Shown: piece after piece, positions 32,657-41,897 of the stretch
How positions within the stretch are numbered: position 1 is the stretch's first letter
How the letters are laid out: every line of letters starts with the position of its first letter
Assembly: GCF_031426495.1 (NCBI RefSeq)
Contig: NZ_JANPLK010000029.1
Span: 1 to 64,000, forward strand
DNA: 64,000 nt
Direction: 5' to 3'
Source: Gemmatimonas sp.
GTDB taxonomy: Bacteria; Gemmatimonadota; Gemmatimonadetes; Gemmatimonadales; Gemmatimonadaceae
The notes under the pieces: model-generated
Database searches by the model: none
Seen by the model: only the letters and a program-made list of their open reading frames with translations
What the model was told of the DNA's origin: nothing
Made by a program: the position numbers and the translations under genes

Positions 32657-34540
32657 GGCGACGGTCGCGGTAAGCACACGCAGGAGTTCGCTTGTGCTGA
32701 ACGGCTTGGCGATGAGCGGAACGCTGTCGATGCCTTCGACCGCATGTTGCTCGAGCTCATCGTAGCCCGAGAAGAACACGACTGGAAAGTCGGCGACGAT
32801 ACGACGCACCGCGAGAGCCAGCTGCACGCCGTCCATGACCGGCATCCGCACATCGGTGAGCACGAGAGCGATCTGGTCGCGATGCGCCCTGAACAGCGCG
32901 AGCGCCGCCTCTCCGTCAGGCGCCTCGAGCACGCGCCAGCCATGACGCTCCAGCAATCGACGCGTCGTGGTGCGCACCGCGAGATCGTCGTCCACCAGGA
33001 GAACGCCATTTGCGGCATTGGCCGGGTAAGTGGGCGCGGTACTCGTCGCGCCCGCCTCCGTGCCGACGGCAAGCGGTAAGGCGATACGCATGCTTGTGCC
33101 CTGCCCAAGGACGCTGGTCACCTGCACTGTGCCGCCGGCCAGCGTGACGACGCCGTACACCACGGAGAGCCCGAGCCCCGTCCCACTGCCGGTGGCCTTG
33201 GTCGTGAAGAACGGCTCGAAGATGCGCTGCTGGGTCGCTTCGGCCATGCCGATCCCGTTGTCGCGCACGGTCAAGACCGACGTGCTTCGTGCGGCGTCGA
33301 CGCGAACGCCAATCTCTAAGCGGCCACCGTCGGGCATCGCGTCGCGCGCATTGAGCACGAGATTGAGTATCACCTGCTCCAGCTGACTGCGGTCGGCGAT
33401 TACCAGCGCATCACCGCTATCCGCATCAATGTGCACCTCGACCGTCGGTGGCATCGACGTGCGCAGCAGCGGCAGCGTGTCGTGCACCAGCGCTGCGAGA
33501 TCGATGCACTCGGTCGCTCGCGTCTGTCGGCGACTGAACGCCAGGAGCTGTCGTGTGAGACTGGCCGCGCGCTCCGCGGTCTGCAGCGCATTCTCGAGGT
33601 CAGCCCGCGCGTCATGCGTGCTCGGCAGATCATACAACGCGAGCTGCACCGCGTTTCGGATGGCTGCCAGCAAGTTGTTGAAGTCGTGCGCCACCCCACC
33701 GGCGAGTTGCCCGACAGCTTCCATTTTCTGCGCCAGATCGAGCCGCTGTTGCAACTCGGCGCGCTCGCGATCAAGTTCGAGGCGGCGCGACTGATCCCGC
33801 CAAGCCACGACGGAGACGCGTCGGCCGGCGAGCATGGTATGACGCACACTCACTTCGACCGGCACCTCGGTGCCATTCGGTTGCCGGTGCACCCAGTCGA
33901 AGGTGAGCGCTCCGTGTTCGAGCGTAATGGCGCCGAGCGCACGCGACTTCGCCTCGGAGAGACTGCCGTCGGGCTGGATGGGCGGTGAGAATTCCGCCGG
34001 CCGACGGCCGACGAGATCCGACTTCTCGGTGAGTCCGAGCATACGCAGCGCGGCCGGGTTGCAGTCGACGACGCCCGAGTGATCGGAGATCAGCAGGCCG
34101 TCCTGCGCATGCTCGAAAACCAGCCGGAGGCGTTCCTCAGCCTCTTTGCGCGAAGTGATGTCCTGGCCGATCGCCACAATGCCAATCGGCGCGTCAGTTT
34201 TGTCCAACACCCGGGTCACATTCCAGAGCAGCGTGCGCCGCTGACCATCCGGGAGGATCGAGTCATCCTCGAAGTTCACGGTGCGTTTGCCGGCCAGCAC
34301 GGCCTGAATGTCAGCCGCGACGGCGACACGATGCTCGGGCGCAATAAAATTCGCGACGTAGTCCATCCCCAGCGCTTCGCGGCGTGGCGTCTGATACAGA
34401 TCTTCGGCCGCACGATTCCAGGCGAATATGCGATGGTCCGGATGCAATCCCACCATGACGCTGCCCGCCGTCTCGACGATGGCCGCCAGCATCGGTCCCT
34501 CGGGGGCGTCACCCAACCTCCACTGCGCCGTGTCGAACAT
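32645..34540 (-). CDS. PAS-PAS hybrid histidine kinase with receiver domain
   Basis: A 631-residue soluble sensor kinase. Two PAS domains (about 15-130 and 135-255) precede a HisKA-like segment with the phospho-accepting His at about 285 (AGGVAHDFNNLLAAI). The HATPase domain has N box LNLVLNARDAMPDGG, G1 DNGIGMAEA and G2 GSGTGLGLSVVYGVV. A C-terminal receiver (about 510-631) has the Asp in LVLTDVRMPVMDG and a Lys in PLIAKPFS. No membrane helix is seen, so it senses a cytoplasmic signal. No response regulator gene is adjacent, so its output partner is unknown. Confidence 0.93.
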   Translation of the reverse strand: MFDTAQWRLGDAPEGPMLAAIVETAGSVMVGLHPDHRIFAWNRAAEDLYQTPRREALGMDYVANFIAPEHRVAVAADIQAVLAGKRTVNFEDDSILPDGQRRTLLWNVTRVLDKTDAPIGIVAIGQDITSRKEAEERLRLVFEHAQDGLLISDHSGVVDCNPAALRMLGLTEKSDLVGRRPAEFSPPIQPDGSLSEAKSRALGAITLEHGALTFDWVHRQPNGTEVPVEVSVRHTMLAGRRVSVVAWRDQSRRLELDRERAELQQRLDLAQKMEAVGQLAGGVAHDFNNLLAAIRNAVQLALYDLPSTHDARADLENALQTAERAASLTRQLLAFSRRQTRATECIDLAALVHDTLPLLRTSMPPTVEVHIDADSGDALVIADRSQLEQVILNLVLNARDAMPDGGRLEIGVRVDAARSTSVLTVRDNGIGMAEATQQRIFEPFFTTKATGSGTGLGLSVVYGVVTLAGGTVQVTSVLGQGTSMRIALPLAVGTEAGATSTAPTYPANAANGVLLVDDDLAVRTTTRRLLERHGWRVLEAPDGEAALALFRAHRDQIALVLTDVRMPVMDGVQLALAVRRIVADFPVVFFSGYDELEQHAVEGIDSVPLIAKPFSTSELLRVLTATVAAAR

Positions 34541-34778
34541 CGCCTCTGCACCCTCGTTGTTCGCTCACGCGATCGGCCCATCCCGTACTAACGATACGCG
34601 ACCCAAGATATGGCGCCGACCTGGCCTCTTCCGACAGGGCTCGGACGACCGGCCGCGTTTGGCGGCGATGACGGACCGATCCCGCAGAAACTGTCGCGCG
34701 CGCTCCACAGGTTGGGCCATGCGAGGGCCATTCTCCCTCTGACGGAAGATTGGCACCATCCTTCCAGTAGTGCACGGC

Positions 34779-35219
34779 ATGAACTCGCCAACGCGTATCC
34801 CCTGGCTGCGGGCGCCCCTGATGGCCCTCGCGATTCTGCTTTTTGCCCTCCTGCTGCTGTTGCCTGTCGCGGCAATCCAGGCGCAGGCGGTCACCGCCGC
34901 CGCTCCCTCCGTTGTGGTGACGGTCGACGGCGAAGTGAGCGACATGTTCGTGAAGGGCAAGTCGTTGGAGGTGCGCTACCGCAACACGGGGACGACCGCC
35001 ACCGAGATCATCGGCGAAGTGCAGGTGCGCCTTGGCGACGACTCGCTGGTTGTGGCGTTGCCGCTGGTGGAAGGCAAGCGCATCCAGGCGGGCAAGCGTG
35101 AGACGTTCCGCCTGGCCATGCCGTCGCTCCCCCCCGGCAAGTACACGATCTACGCCGTGGTGCATTTCGGCGGTGAAGCGCTGACCGCGGCCCAAGCCGA
35201 ACTCGAAATCCGGCCGTAA
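34779..35219 (+). CDS. small secreted protein with one beta-sandwich-like domain, unknown
   Basis: A 146-residue protein with a long hydrophobic signal sequence (APLMALAILLFALLLLLPVA, cleavage near IQA-QA). The mature part is all-beta by pattern (PSVVVTVDGEVSDMFVKGKS, then LEVRYRNTGTTATEIIGEV and GKYTIYAVVHFGGEAL), like a CARDB or similar Ig-type domain. ATG at 34779 is preferred to GTG at 34770. It lies 17 bases before the GH3 gene on the same strand and is divergent from the kinase across 238 bases, in which I see no clear site. Confidence 0.6.
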   Translation: MNSPTRIPWLRAPLMALAILLFALLLLLPVAAIQAQAVTAAAPSVVVTVDGEVSDMFVKGKSLEVRYRNTGTTATEIIGEVQVRLGDDSLVVALPLVEGKRIQAGKRETFRLAMPSLPPGKYTIYAVVHFGGEALTAAQAELEIRP

Positions 35220-35236
35220 GCGCGCTACGCTTGGGC

Positions 35237-37954
35237 ATGCTCACTCGCGTGCCCAAGCAATTCTCGATCGTGGGGCCGGCGTTGGCCGGCCTGTGCATTG
35301 CCGCCTTGGCATCAGCCGCTGCGGCTCAGGAGGCGCCTTCCCGGCCTCCACGCAGCGCGCCATACCTTGATGCCCGTGGCACGCCGCCGGAGCGCGCACA
35401 GGACCTGCTGGCGCGCATGACGCTCGAAGAGAAGTTCTGGCAGCTGTTCATGATTCCCGGCGATCGTGACGACCCATCGCACGACTATCGCCACGGGTCG
35501 TTCGGCCTGCAGATCAACGTACCGTCGGGCATGCGCGCCGATGCGTTGCGCAGCGACACGCTGAACGCCGACGTGGTCGCACGAGCGCACACGGAGCGCA
35601 TCAACGCGCTGCAGCGCTGGTTCGTGAACGAGACCCGGCTGGGCATTCCGCTGCTGCCCTTCGAGGAAACGCTGCACGGGCTTGGCCGCGAAGGGGCGAC
35701 GACGTTTCCGCAGGCCATTGGCTTGGCGGCGACCTGGGACACGGCGCTGGTGAGTCGCGTGGCCGGTGCGATCGCGAACGAAGCGCGCAGTCGTGGCATC
35801 CGCCTATCGTTGTCGCCGGTCGTGAACATCGCCAATGACGTGCGTTGGGGCCGCGTCGAGGAAACGTACGGCGAAGACACCTGGCTCACGTCGGCCATGG
35901 CCCGTGCCTACATCACAGCCCTCGAAACGCGCGGCGTCATCGCCACGCCGAAACATTTCGTGGCCAACGTCGGTGATGGCGGGCGCGACAGCTATCCGAT
36001 CGAGTTCAGCCAACGGTTGCTGCAGGAGCGCTACTATCCACCGTTTCTGACGGCGATCCGCGATGCACACGCCGGGTCGGTCATGAGTTCGTACAACTCG
36101 GTGGATGGTTCACCCTCCACGCAGAATCGCGCGTTGCTGACCGACGTACTGCGCGGTGAATGGCGGTTCGGCGGGTTCGTGATGTCCGACGCGGCCGCGA
36201 CGGGAGGCTCTACGGTGCTGCACCACACCGAGGCCAGCACCGCCACCGCTACCCGGCACGCGCTGGAGTCGGGACTCGATGTCATCTTTCAGTCGAGCTA
36301 CGACCAACACCGCCCGTATCTCGCCGCGTTTCGCACCAGCGGCCTGTCGATGGCGGTGATCGACAGCGCGGTCGTGCGCGTGCTGCGCGCCAAGTTCGCG
36401 ATGGGGCTGTTCGAGTCACCGTACGGCAATGCCGACAGCGCGGCGGCGTTGGCGCGGTCACCGGCGCACCGAGCGTTGGCGCGTGAGGCGGCCGTAGCGT
36501 CGTACGTATTGCTGCGCAACGAACGCGCGCGATTGCCCTTGTCCGCGCGCGCGCAGCGCATCGCCCTCATCGGCCGCGATGCCACCGAGGCGCGCGTTGG
36601 TGGCTACTCGCCGCCGGGGGCGCGCGCCGTGAGCATCGCCGAGGGTGTGCGCGCCGCCTTGCCGGCGGGGAGTGTGCTGCGCGTGAGTGCGGGCGTGCCG
36701 CGGCTCTGGACGCCGTTGGTGGTGATTCCTACCACGCACTTCACGACGGTGCGCGACGGCGCCACGGTGCCCGGATTGCGGGGAGAGTACTGGGCCAACA
36801 TCGGCTTCGACGGTGCCCCCGCGATCACCCGCACTGATGCGCAGATCGACTTCGGCTGGACGCTCAACTCGCCGGGTCGCGGTATTCCGTACGACTGGTA
36901 CTCGGCGCGATGGACGGGCACGCTCACGGTACCGGCCGGCGGCGCGCGCACGATCGCCGTGGAGGGCAACGACGGCTATCGCCTGTACGTGAACGACACG
37001 CTGCGTATCGACCGGTGGCGCAAAGCGTCGTACGGCACACAGCGCGCAAGCGTGTCGCTAGCCGGCGGATCGCGTCAACGCATCCGACTCGAGTACTTCG
37101 AGGCCACCGGCAACGCGCGACTCAAGCTGCTGTGGGACGCCGGCGTGCGCGACCCGCAGCCGGCGGCGATCGCGCGCGCGGTAGCCGACGCGCGTGCGAG
37201 TGATGTGGCGATCGTCGTAGCGGGCATCGAGGAAGGCGAATTCCGCGACCGCGCGTTACTCGGCCTCCCCGGCCGGCAGGAGGAACTGATCCGTGCGGTG
37301 GCCGCCACCGGCACGCCGGTGGTTGTCGTGCTCGTCGGCGGCAGTGCGATCACGATGCCGTGGATCGATCGCGTGGACGCCGTGCTGGACGTGTGGTATC
37401 CCGGCCAAGACGGTGGGCACGCGGTGGCCGACGTGTTATTCGGCAAGGCGTCACCGGGAGGGCGGCTGCCGCTCACCTTCCCGATGCACGAAGGTCAGGT
37501 GCCGCTGCACTACGCCCATAAACCCACGGGGCGCGGCGACGACTATCTCGATCTCACCGGACAGGCGCTCTTTCCCTTCGGCCATGGGCTGAGCTACACC
37601 ACGTTCGCGTATCGGGATCTTGCCATCGAGGTGCGCCCGAAGAGCGACAGCATCGCGATGCGCGTGTCACTCACCGTCGAGAACATCGGCGCGCGCCGTG
37701 GCGATGAGGTGGTGCAACTGTATCTGCGCGACGTACTCGCGAGCGTGGCGCGTCCGATGATGGAGCTGGCTGGATTCACGCGCATCGCGCTCGCGCCTGG
37801 GGTGTCGCAGCGCGTGACGTTCAGTGTGCGTCGCGAGCAACTCTCGCTCCTGGATGCAAACATGCGCCGGGTCGAAGAACCCGGCGCATGGCGCATCATG
37901 GTTGGCGCATCCTCCAAGGACATCCGCGTGCGGCGCGAAGTCGACGTGCCGTAG
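35237..37954 (+). CDS. exported GH3 glycoside hydrolase with PA14 domain
   Basis: A 905-residue beta-glucosidase or xylosidase-type enzyme with a signal peptide (LAGLCIAALASAAAAQ). The GH3 N-domain starts at RAQDLLARMTLEEKFWQL and contains PFEETLHGLG, PKHFVANVG and the nucleophile region FVMSDAAATGG. A PA14 domain (about 510-650, GLRGEYWANIGFDG to LKLLWDAG) interrupts the C-domain, which continues with VVLVGGSAITMPWIDR and ends in a Fn3-like fold (VSLTVENIGARRGDEVVQLYL). PA14 insertions tune oligosaccharide specificity. ATG at 35237 is chosen over TTG at 35231. Substrate not assigned. Confidence 0.92.
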   Translation: MLTRVPKQFSIVGPALAGLCIAALASAAAAQEAPSRPPRSAPYLDARGTPPERAQDLLARMTLEEKFWQLFMIPGDRDDPSHDYRHGSFGLQINVPSGMRADALRSDTLNADVVARAHTERINALQRWFVNETRLGIPLLPFEETLHGLGREGATTFPQAIGLAATWDTALVSRVAGAIANEARSRGIRLSLSPVVNIANDVRWGRVEETYGEDTWLTSAMARAYITALETRGVIATPKHFVANVGDGGRDSYPIEFSQRLLQERYYPPFLTAIRDAHAGSVMSSYNSVDGSPSTQNRALLTDVLRGEWRFGGFVMSDAAATGGSTVLHHTEASTATATRHALESGLDVIFQSSYDQHRPYLAAFRTSGLSMAVIDSAVVRVLRAKFAMGLFESPYGNADSAAALARSPAHRALAREAAVASYVLLRNERARLPLSARAQRIALIGRDATEARVGGYSPPGARAVSIAEGVRAALPAGSVLRVSAGVPRLWTPLVVIPTTHFTTVRDGATVPGLRGEYWANIGFDGAPAITRTDAQIDFGWTLNSPGRGIPYDWYSARWTGTLTVPAGGARTIAVEGNDGYRLYVNDTLRIDRWRKASYGTQRASVSLAGGSRQRIRLEYFEATGNARLKLLWDAGVRDPQPAAIARAVADARASDVAIVVAGIEEGEFRDRALLGLPGRQEELIRAVAATGTPVVVVLVGGSAITMPWIDRVDAVLDVWYPGQDGGHAVADVLFGKASPGGRLPLTFPMHEGQVPLHYAHKPTGRGDDYLDLTGQALFPFGHGLSYTTFAYRDLAIEVRPKSDSIAMRVSLTVENIGARRGDEVVQLYLRDVLASVARPMMELAGFTRIALAPGVSQRVTFSVRREQLSLLDANMRRVEEPGAWRIMVGASSKDIRVRREVDVP

Positions 37955-37969
37955 CGGCGTGATCGTGCG

Positions 37970-40012
37970 CTACACCGACACGATCGGCAACAATCGAGAG
38001 GCCACGACTTCGGAGATGTCGAGCACCGGCACGCTGCTGCCGGCACCGGTCACACCGTCGGTGATCATCGTCATGCAGAACGGACAGGCCACGGCGATCT
38101 GATCGGCGCCCGTGGCCAACAGCTCCTCGCTGCGCTCCACGTTCACGCGCTTACCGACGTTCTCTTCCATCCACATGCGACCACCGCCGGCGCCACAGCA
38201 CATACCGCGACTCTTCGTGCGCGGCGGCTCCACCAGTTCCATGATCGGCAGCGCCCGCTTGAGCGTGTTGCGCGGCGCGTCGTAGATCTCGTTGTAGCGA
38301 CCGAGGTAGCACGAGTCGTGATACGCGACCTTGAGCCGCTGCCCGTGCTCGGTGTCGAGCGGCACGCGACCGGCTTCGAGCAACCGCTCGATGTAGTCGG
38401 TGTGGTGAATGACTTCGTAATTGCCACCGATGTCCGGAAACTCGCTGCCCATTTGATGGAAACAATGCGGGCAGAAAGTCACGATGGTTTTCACGTTGTA
38501 GCCGTCGAGCGTTTCGATCACGCCCTTGGCGAGCATCTGATACAGATACTCGTTGCCCATTCGACGGGCCGGATCGCCGTGACAGGTCTCTTCCTGGCCG
38601 AGAATCGCAAAGCGCACGTTCGCCGCCTGCAAAATGCGCGCGAACGCCACCGTGATTTTTTTGGCGCGATCGTCGAACGATCCCATGCAACCGACCCAGA
38701 ACAGGATGTCGGCCTTCTCGCCCTTCTCCACCAGCTCGGCCATCGTGGGGATGTCCATCCCCTCGGCCCACTGCGCTCGGTCCGACGCACTGAAGGCCCA
38801 CGGGCTGCCGTTGCGCTCGAGACTCGTGAGCGCCGGTGCCAGCTCGTCCGGAAAGCGCGACTCCATGAGCACCAGATCGCGACGCAACTCGTTGATGATG
38901 TCGAGCTGGTCGATGCTGACCGGGCACTCCGTCACGCAGGCGCGGCAGCTGGTGCACGCCCACAGTTCTTCTTCGGTGATCCAGTCGTCGAGCAGGTTCT
39001 TGGCGAGCACCGCCGTCTGCGCTTCGCTGGCCGTACCGCCGCTCGCTGCAATCGCATCGAGCGTTGTCGCCTTTTCGGTCAATCGCGCACGCGTTTTCAC
39101 GACGATCATGCGCGGTGACAGCAGCTTGCCCGTCGTGTTGGCCGGACAGACGGCGGTGCAACGACCGCACTCGGTGCACGAATAGCCGTCGAGCAGGTTC
39201 TTCCAGCTCAGATGCTCGACATCGGACGCGCCGAACTGTTCGGCATTCTCGGCTTCGAGATCCATCGGGCGCATGGCGCCGATGCGGCCCGGGCCGCTCG
39301 TGTTGGAGAACCACACGTTGATGAGCGACGTGAGCACATGCAGGTGCTTGGAACCGGGCAGATGATTCAGGAAGTACAGAATCAATACGGCATGAATCCA
39401 CCACGACCCACGCGCCACAAGGTGCGCCGTTTCCGCCGACACGCTACTGAACAGCGGCAGTAACAACCCGGAGATAATGCGACCGTCTGGCGACGCGCCC
39501 GTACGCAGCTCCATCACGAACAACAGCAACAGCGTGAGCATGAGCGTCGCGATCATGCTCAGGATGAACACGGCGTCGGCGCCACTCACCTCAGCGAAGC
39601 GCTTCGGCTTGATCACCAGACGACGGTACAGCAGATACACCACGGGGATCAGCACGAAGACCGCGAAGATCTCCTGCGACACGACGTACGGGAGGTACAG
39701 GAACCGCGGAAGAATCACGTCCCAAGTGAAGGGCGTGTAGAGCCCTTGGATCATGATCTCGAGCGTACCGAGGCCGAGCACACAGAAACCCCAGAACACG
39801 AGGGCGTGCATCATGCCGCCAACCGGGTCGCGCAGAATTTTGCTCTGCCCGAGCCCGATCAGCAGGAAGTTTTTCGTGCGCTGATCGGGGTGGTCGGTAC
39901 GCACTTCCTCGTGGCCGATATTCAGCCAGCGCTTCAGCCGTTTCGCGCTGCGGGCGAAGAACCCGAGCGCGACGGCGAGAATGACCGCGAAGACGAGATT
40001 CGAGACCCCCAT
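37970..40012 (-). CDS. membrane Fe-S ETF:menaquinone oxidoreductase-type protein (CCG domains)
   Basis: A 680-residue protein. The N-terminal third has about five to six membrane helices of the NarI-like type. Two 4Fe-4S ferredoxin motifs follow (CTECGRCTAVCP and CTSCRACVTECP). The C-terminal half has two cysteine-rich CCG domains (FCPHCFHQMG, HDSCYLGRYN, MCCGAGGGRMW). This architecture is that of HdrD-like membrane oxidoreductases that pass electrons from ETF to menaquinone. The adjacent etfA, etfB and acyl-CoA dehydrogenase genes support that role. It starts 8 bases after etfA. Confidence 0.88.
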   Translation of the reverse strand: MGVSNLVFAVILAVALGFFARSAKRLKRWLNIGHEEVRTDHPDQRTKNFLLIGLGQSKILRDPVGGMMHALVFWGFCVLGLGTLEIMIQGLYTPFTWDVILPRFLYLPYVVSQEIFAVFVLIPVVYLLYRRLVIKPKRFAEVSGADAVFILSMIATLMLTLLLLFVMELRTGASPDGRIISGLLLPLFSSVSAETAHLVARGSWWIHAVLILYFLNHLPGSKHLHVLTSLINVWFSNTSGPGRIGAMRPMDLEAENAEQFGASDVEHLSWKNLLDGYSCTECGRCTAVCPANTTGKLLSPRMIVVKTRARLTEKATTLDAIAASGGTASEAQTAVLAKNLLDDWITEEELWACTSCRACVTECPVSIDQLDIINELRRDLVLMESRFPDELAPALTSLERNGSPWAFSASDRAQWAEGMDIPTMAELVEKGEKADILFWVGCMGSFDDRAKKITVAFARILQAANVRFAILGQEETCHGDPARRMGNEYLYQMLAKGVIETLDGYNVKTIVTFCPHCFHQMGSEFPDIGGNYEVIHHTDYIERLLEAGRVPLDTEHGQRLKVAYHDSCYLGRYNEIYDAPRNTLKRALPIMELVEPPRTKSRGMCCGAGGGRMWMEENVGKRVNVERSEELLATGADQIAVACPFCMTMITDGVTGAGSSVPVLDISEVVASRLLPIVSV

Positions 40013-40020
40013 GTTCCCGG

Positions 40021-41010
40021 TCAGCCTTGCGCCTTGGCAGCCTTCACGGCGGCGGTGAGCGCCGGCATGATCTCGAACACATCACCCACGATGCCGTAGT
40101 CGGCAATCTTGAAGATCGGGGCGTCCTTGTCCTTGTTGATCGCCACGATCGTCTTTGAGGTGCGCATACCGGCCAGGTGCTGAATGGCGCCCGAAATGCC
40201 GACGGCCACGTACAGGTTCGGGCTCACGTTGCGTCCCGTCTGGCCGATCTGATCCGAGTGCGGGCGCCAGCCCTCGTCGGTCACCGCGCGGGTTGCCCCC
40301 ACAGCGGCGTTGCCGAAGGCGTCGGCAAGATCTTCGCACAGCTTGAAGTTCTCGGGCGCCTTGAGGCCGCGACCACCGGCCACGATCACCGGCGCGTCGT
40401 TGAGATCGAGCTTGCCGGTGTTGCCTTGCTTGAGCTCCACCACCTTCACGCGCGACGCCAGTGGATCAGCGGCCGACGTGATCGAGGTGGTCGCGAGCGC
40501 CCGCGGCGCCTCCGCCGGCTGGAACGCCGCCGGACGCACCGACAACAGCGCCGGCGTCCCGGAGAGCGCCAACGTGGCGATCACCTTGCCGTTCATGTTG
40601 AAGTGCTGACCCAACACCGCGCCGCCGTCCACCGTGAAGCCGGTGAGATCGGCGGCGAGACCGACGCCCAGCTTCGCCGCCACGCGCGGTGACAAGTCGC
40701 GTCCCTGCGCGGTTGCGCTGAACAGCGCGTAGCCGTACGTACCGCTGCCTAGCTGTTGGGCCACCGTCGCTGCGAGGGCTTCGGGATTGTACTGCGCGAA
40801 TCCGGCGTGCTCGAGCACGAGCACCGAGTCGGCACCGTACTGCGCCAGCGAGGCCGCCTTGGCACCAATGCCAGCGTCACCGGCGAGGAGCGCATGCACG
40901 CTGCCGCCACCGGAGAGATCGGCCAGAGCACGACCGGCGGTCACGGCTTCGAGCGCCACCTTGCGCAGGTCGCCACCACGCACTTCTGCGAATACGAGAA
41001 CGTTGGCCAT
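40021..41010 (-). CDS. etfA: electron transfer flavoprotein alpha subunit
   Basis: FAD-binding alpha subunit of ETF, 329 residues. MANVLVFAEVRGGDLRKVALE opens the protein (quoted in part), and the FAD site is in the C-terminal half: VAGGRGLKAPENF, GATRAVTDEGW, QIGQTGRNVSPNLYVAVGISG (in part) and HLAGMRTSKTIVAINKD. ATG at 41010 is used because it matches the conserved N terminus; the frame extends upstream inside etfB. It transfers electrons from acyl-CoA dehydrogenases to the membrane oxidoreductase encoded next. The spacing to etfB is one base. Confidence 0.95.
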   Translation of the reverse strand: MANVLVFAEVRGGDLRKVALEAVTAGRALADLSGGGSVHALLAGDAGIGAKAASLAQYGADSVLVLEHAGFAQYNPEALAATVAQQLGSGTYGYALFSATAQGRDLSPRVAAKLGVGLAADLTGFTVDGGAVLGQHFNMNGKVIATLALSGTPALLSVRPAAFQPAEAPRALATTSITSAADPLASRVKVVELKQGNTGKLDLNDAPVIVAGGRGLKAPENFKLCEDLADAFGNAAVGATRAVTDEGWRPHSDQIGQTGRNVSPNLYVAVGISGAIQHLAGMRTSKTIVAINKDKDAPIFKIADYGIVGDVFEIMPALTAAVKAAKAQG

Positions 41011-41011
41011 C

Positions 41012-41767
41012 TCAGAGCACCTTCGCTTCGGTCTGGAGGAGTCGTACGAGCTCGGGCACCGCGGCGGAACTGTCACCGAGAATGCGACCGGCAGCCCGTT
41101 CGGGGGGCAGCGCCATCTTGTGCACCGTCACCTTCGCGTCGCCGAGCTGCGCCGGCTTCACGTCGAGCGGCTTCTTCTTGGCGGCCATAATGCCCTTGAG
41201 CGATGGCAGCCGTTCCTTGTTCAGGCCGTCGTCGATGGTGAGCACCGCAGGAAGCGGGAACTCCATGACTTCCGTCGCGCCTTCGAGTGCGCGTTCGGCC
41301 CGACCGGTGCTGCCGGAGATGTCGAGCTTGAAGACGTTCGTCACGCACGGCAGATCGAGCAGCTCGGCCACCATCGGGCCCGTCATCTGATTCATCGAAT
41401 CGATGGCGATGCGTCCGAAGAGGACGAGGTCGTAGCCGCCCTCTTTGATTTCGGCGGCGAGCGCACGCGCAATGGCGAGACCGTCGGCCGGAATGCTATC
41501 GGCCTTCAGCAGCACTCCGCGATCGGCACCCATGGCGAGCGCCTTGCGAATCTGCTCCTGTGCCGCGTCGGGTCCGAGGGAGATCACGGCCACTTCACCC
41601 ACATTGCCGTTCTTCTCCTTCAACTGCAGCGCGGCTTCGATCGCCCACAGATCGAAGTCGTTGACGTCGTACTTGAGACCCGCTTCATCTACGCGGGAGC
41701 CGTCAGCGGTGATGGCGAACTTCACTTCCATGACCGGGACGCGCTTGATGCACACGGCGATCTTCAC
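41012..41767 (-). CDS. etfB: electron transfer flavoprotein beta subunit
   Basis: AMP-binding beta subunit of ETF, 251 residues. It begins MKIAVCIKRVPVMEVKF and contains NDFDLWAIEAALQLKE, ALAMGADRGVLL, DLVLFGRIAIDSMNQMTG and LPCVTNVFKLDIS. The recognition loop that docks dehydrogenases is SLKGIMAAKKKPLDV; in animals and some bacteria its lysines are methylated. It lies upstream of etfA and 130 bases downstream of the acyl-CoA dehydrogenase gene. Confidence 0.95.
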   Translation of the reverse strand: MKIAVCIKRVPVMEVKFAITADGSRVDEAGLKYDVNDFDLWAIEAALQLKEKNGNVGEVAVISLGPDAAQEQIRKALAMGADRGVLLKADSIPADGLAIARALAAEIKEGGYDLVLFGRIAIDSMNQMTGPMVAELLDLPCVTNVFKLDISGSTGRAERALEGATEVMEFPLPAVLTIDDGLNKERLPSLKGIMAAKKKPLDVKPAQLGDAKVTVHKMALPPERAAGRILGDSSAAVPELVRLLQTEAKVL

Positions 41768-41897
41768 CGCGGACGCTCCGTAAAAGAGGCTGATAAAGAA
41801 TCTGCGAGGTAGGAACTACTTCGCTGGGGAAGCTAGGCGCGGGTCCCCCCGCCGGCAATGCGACGGGAGCGTCACCTTTTGGCCGCTCCGCTCACCC

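Noticed and set aside
34541..34778. possible small gene or RNA in the kinase-GH3 divergent region
   Set aside because: No frame with a start signal or stable symmetrical structure could be supported.
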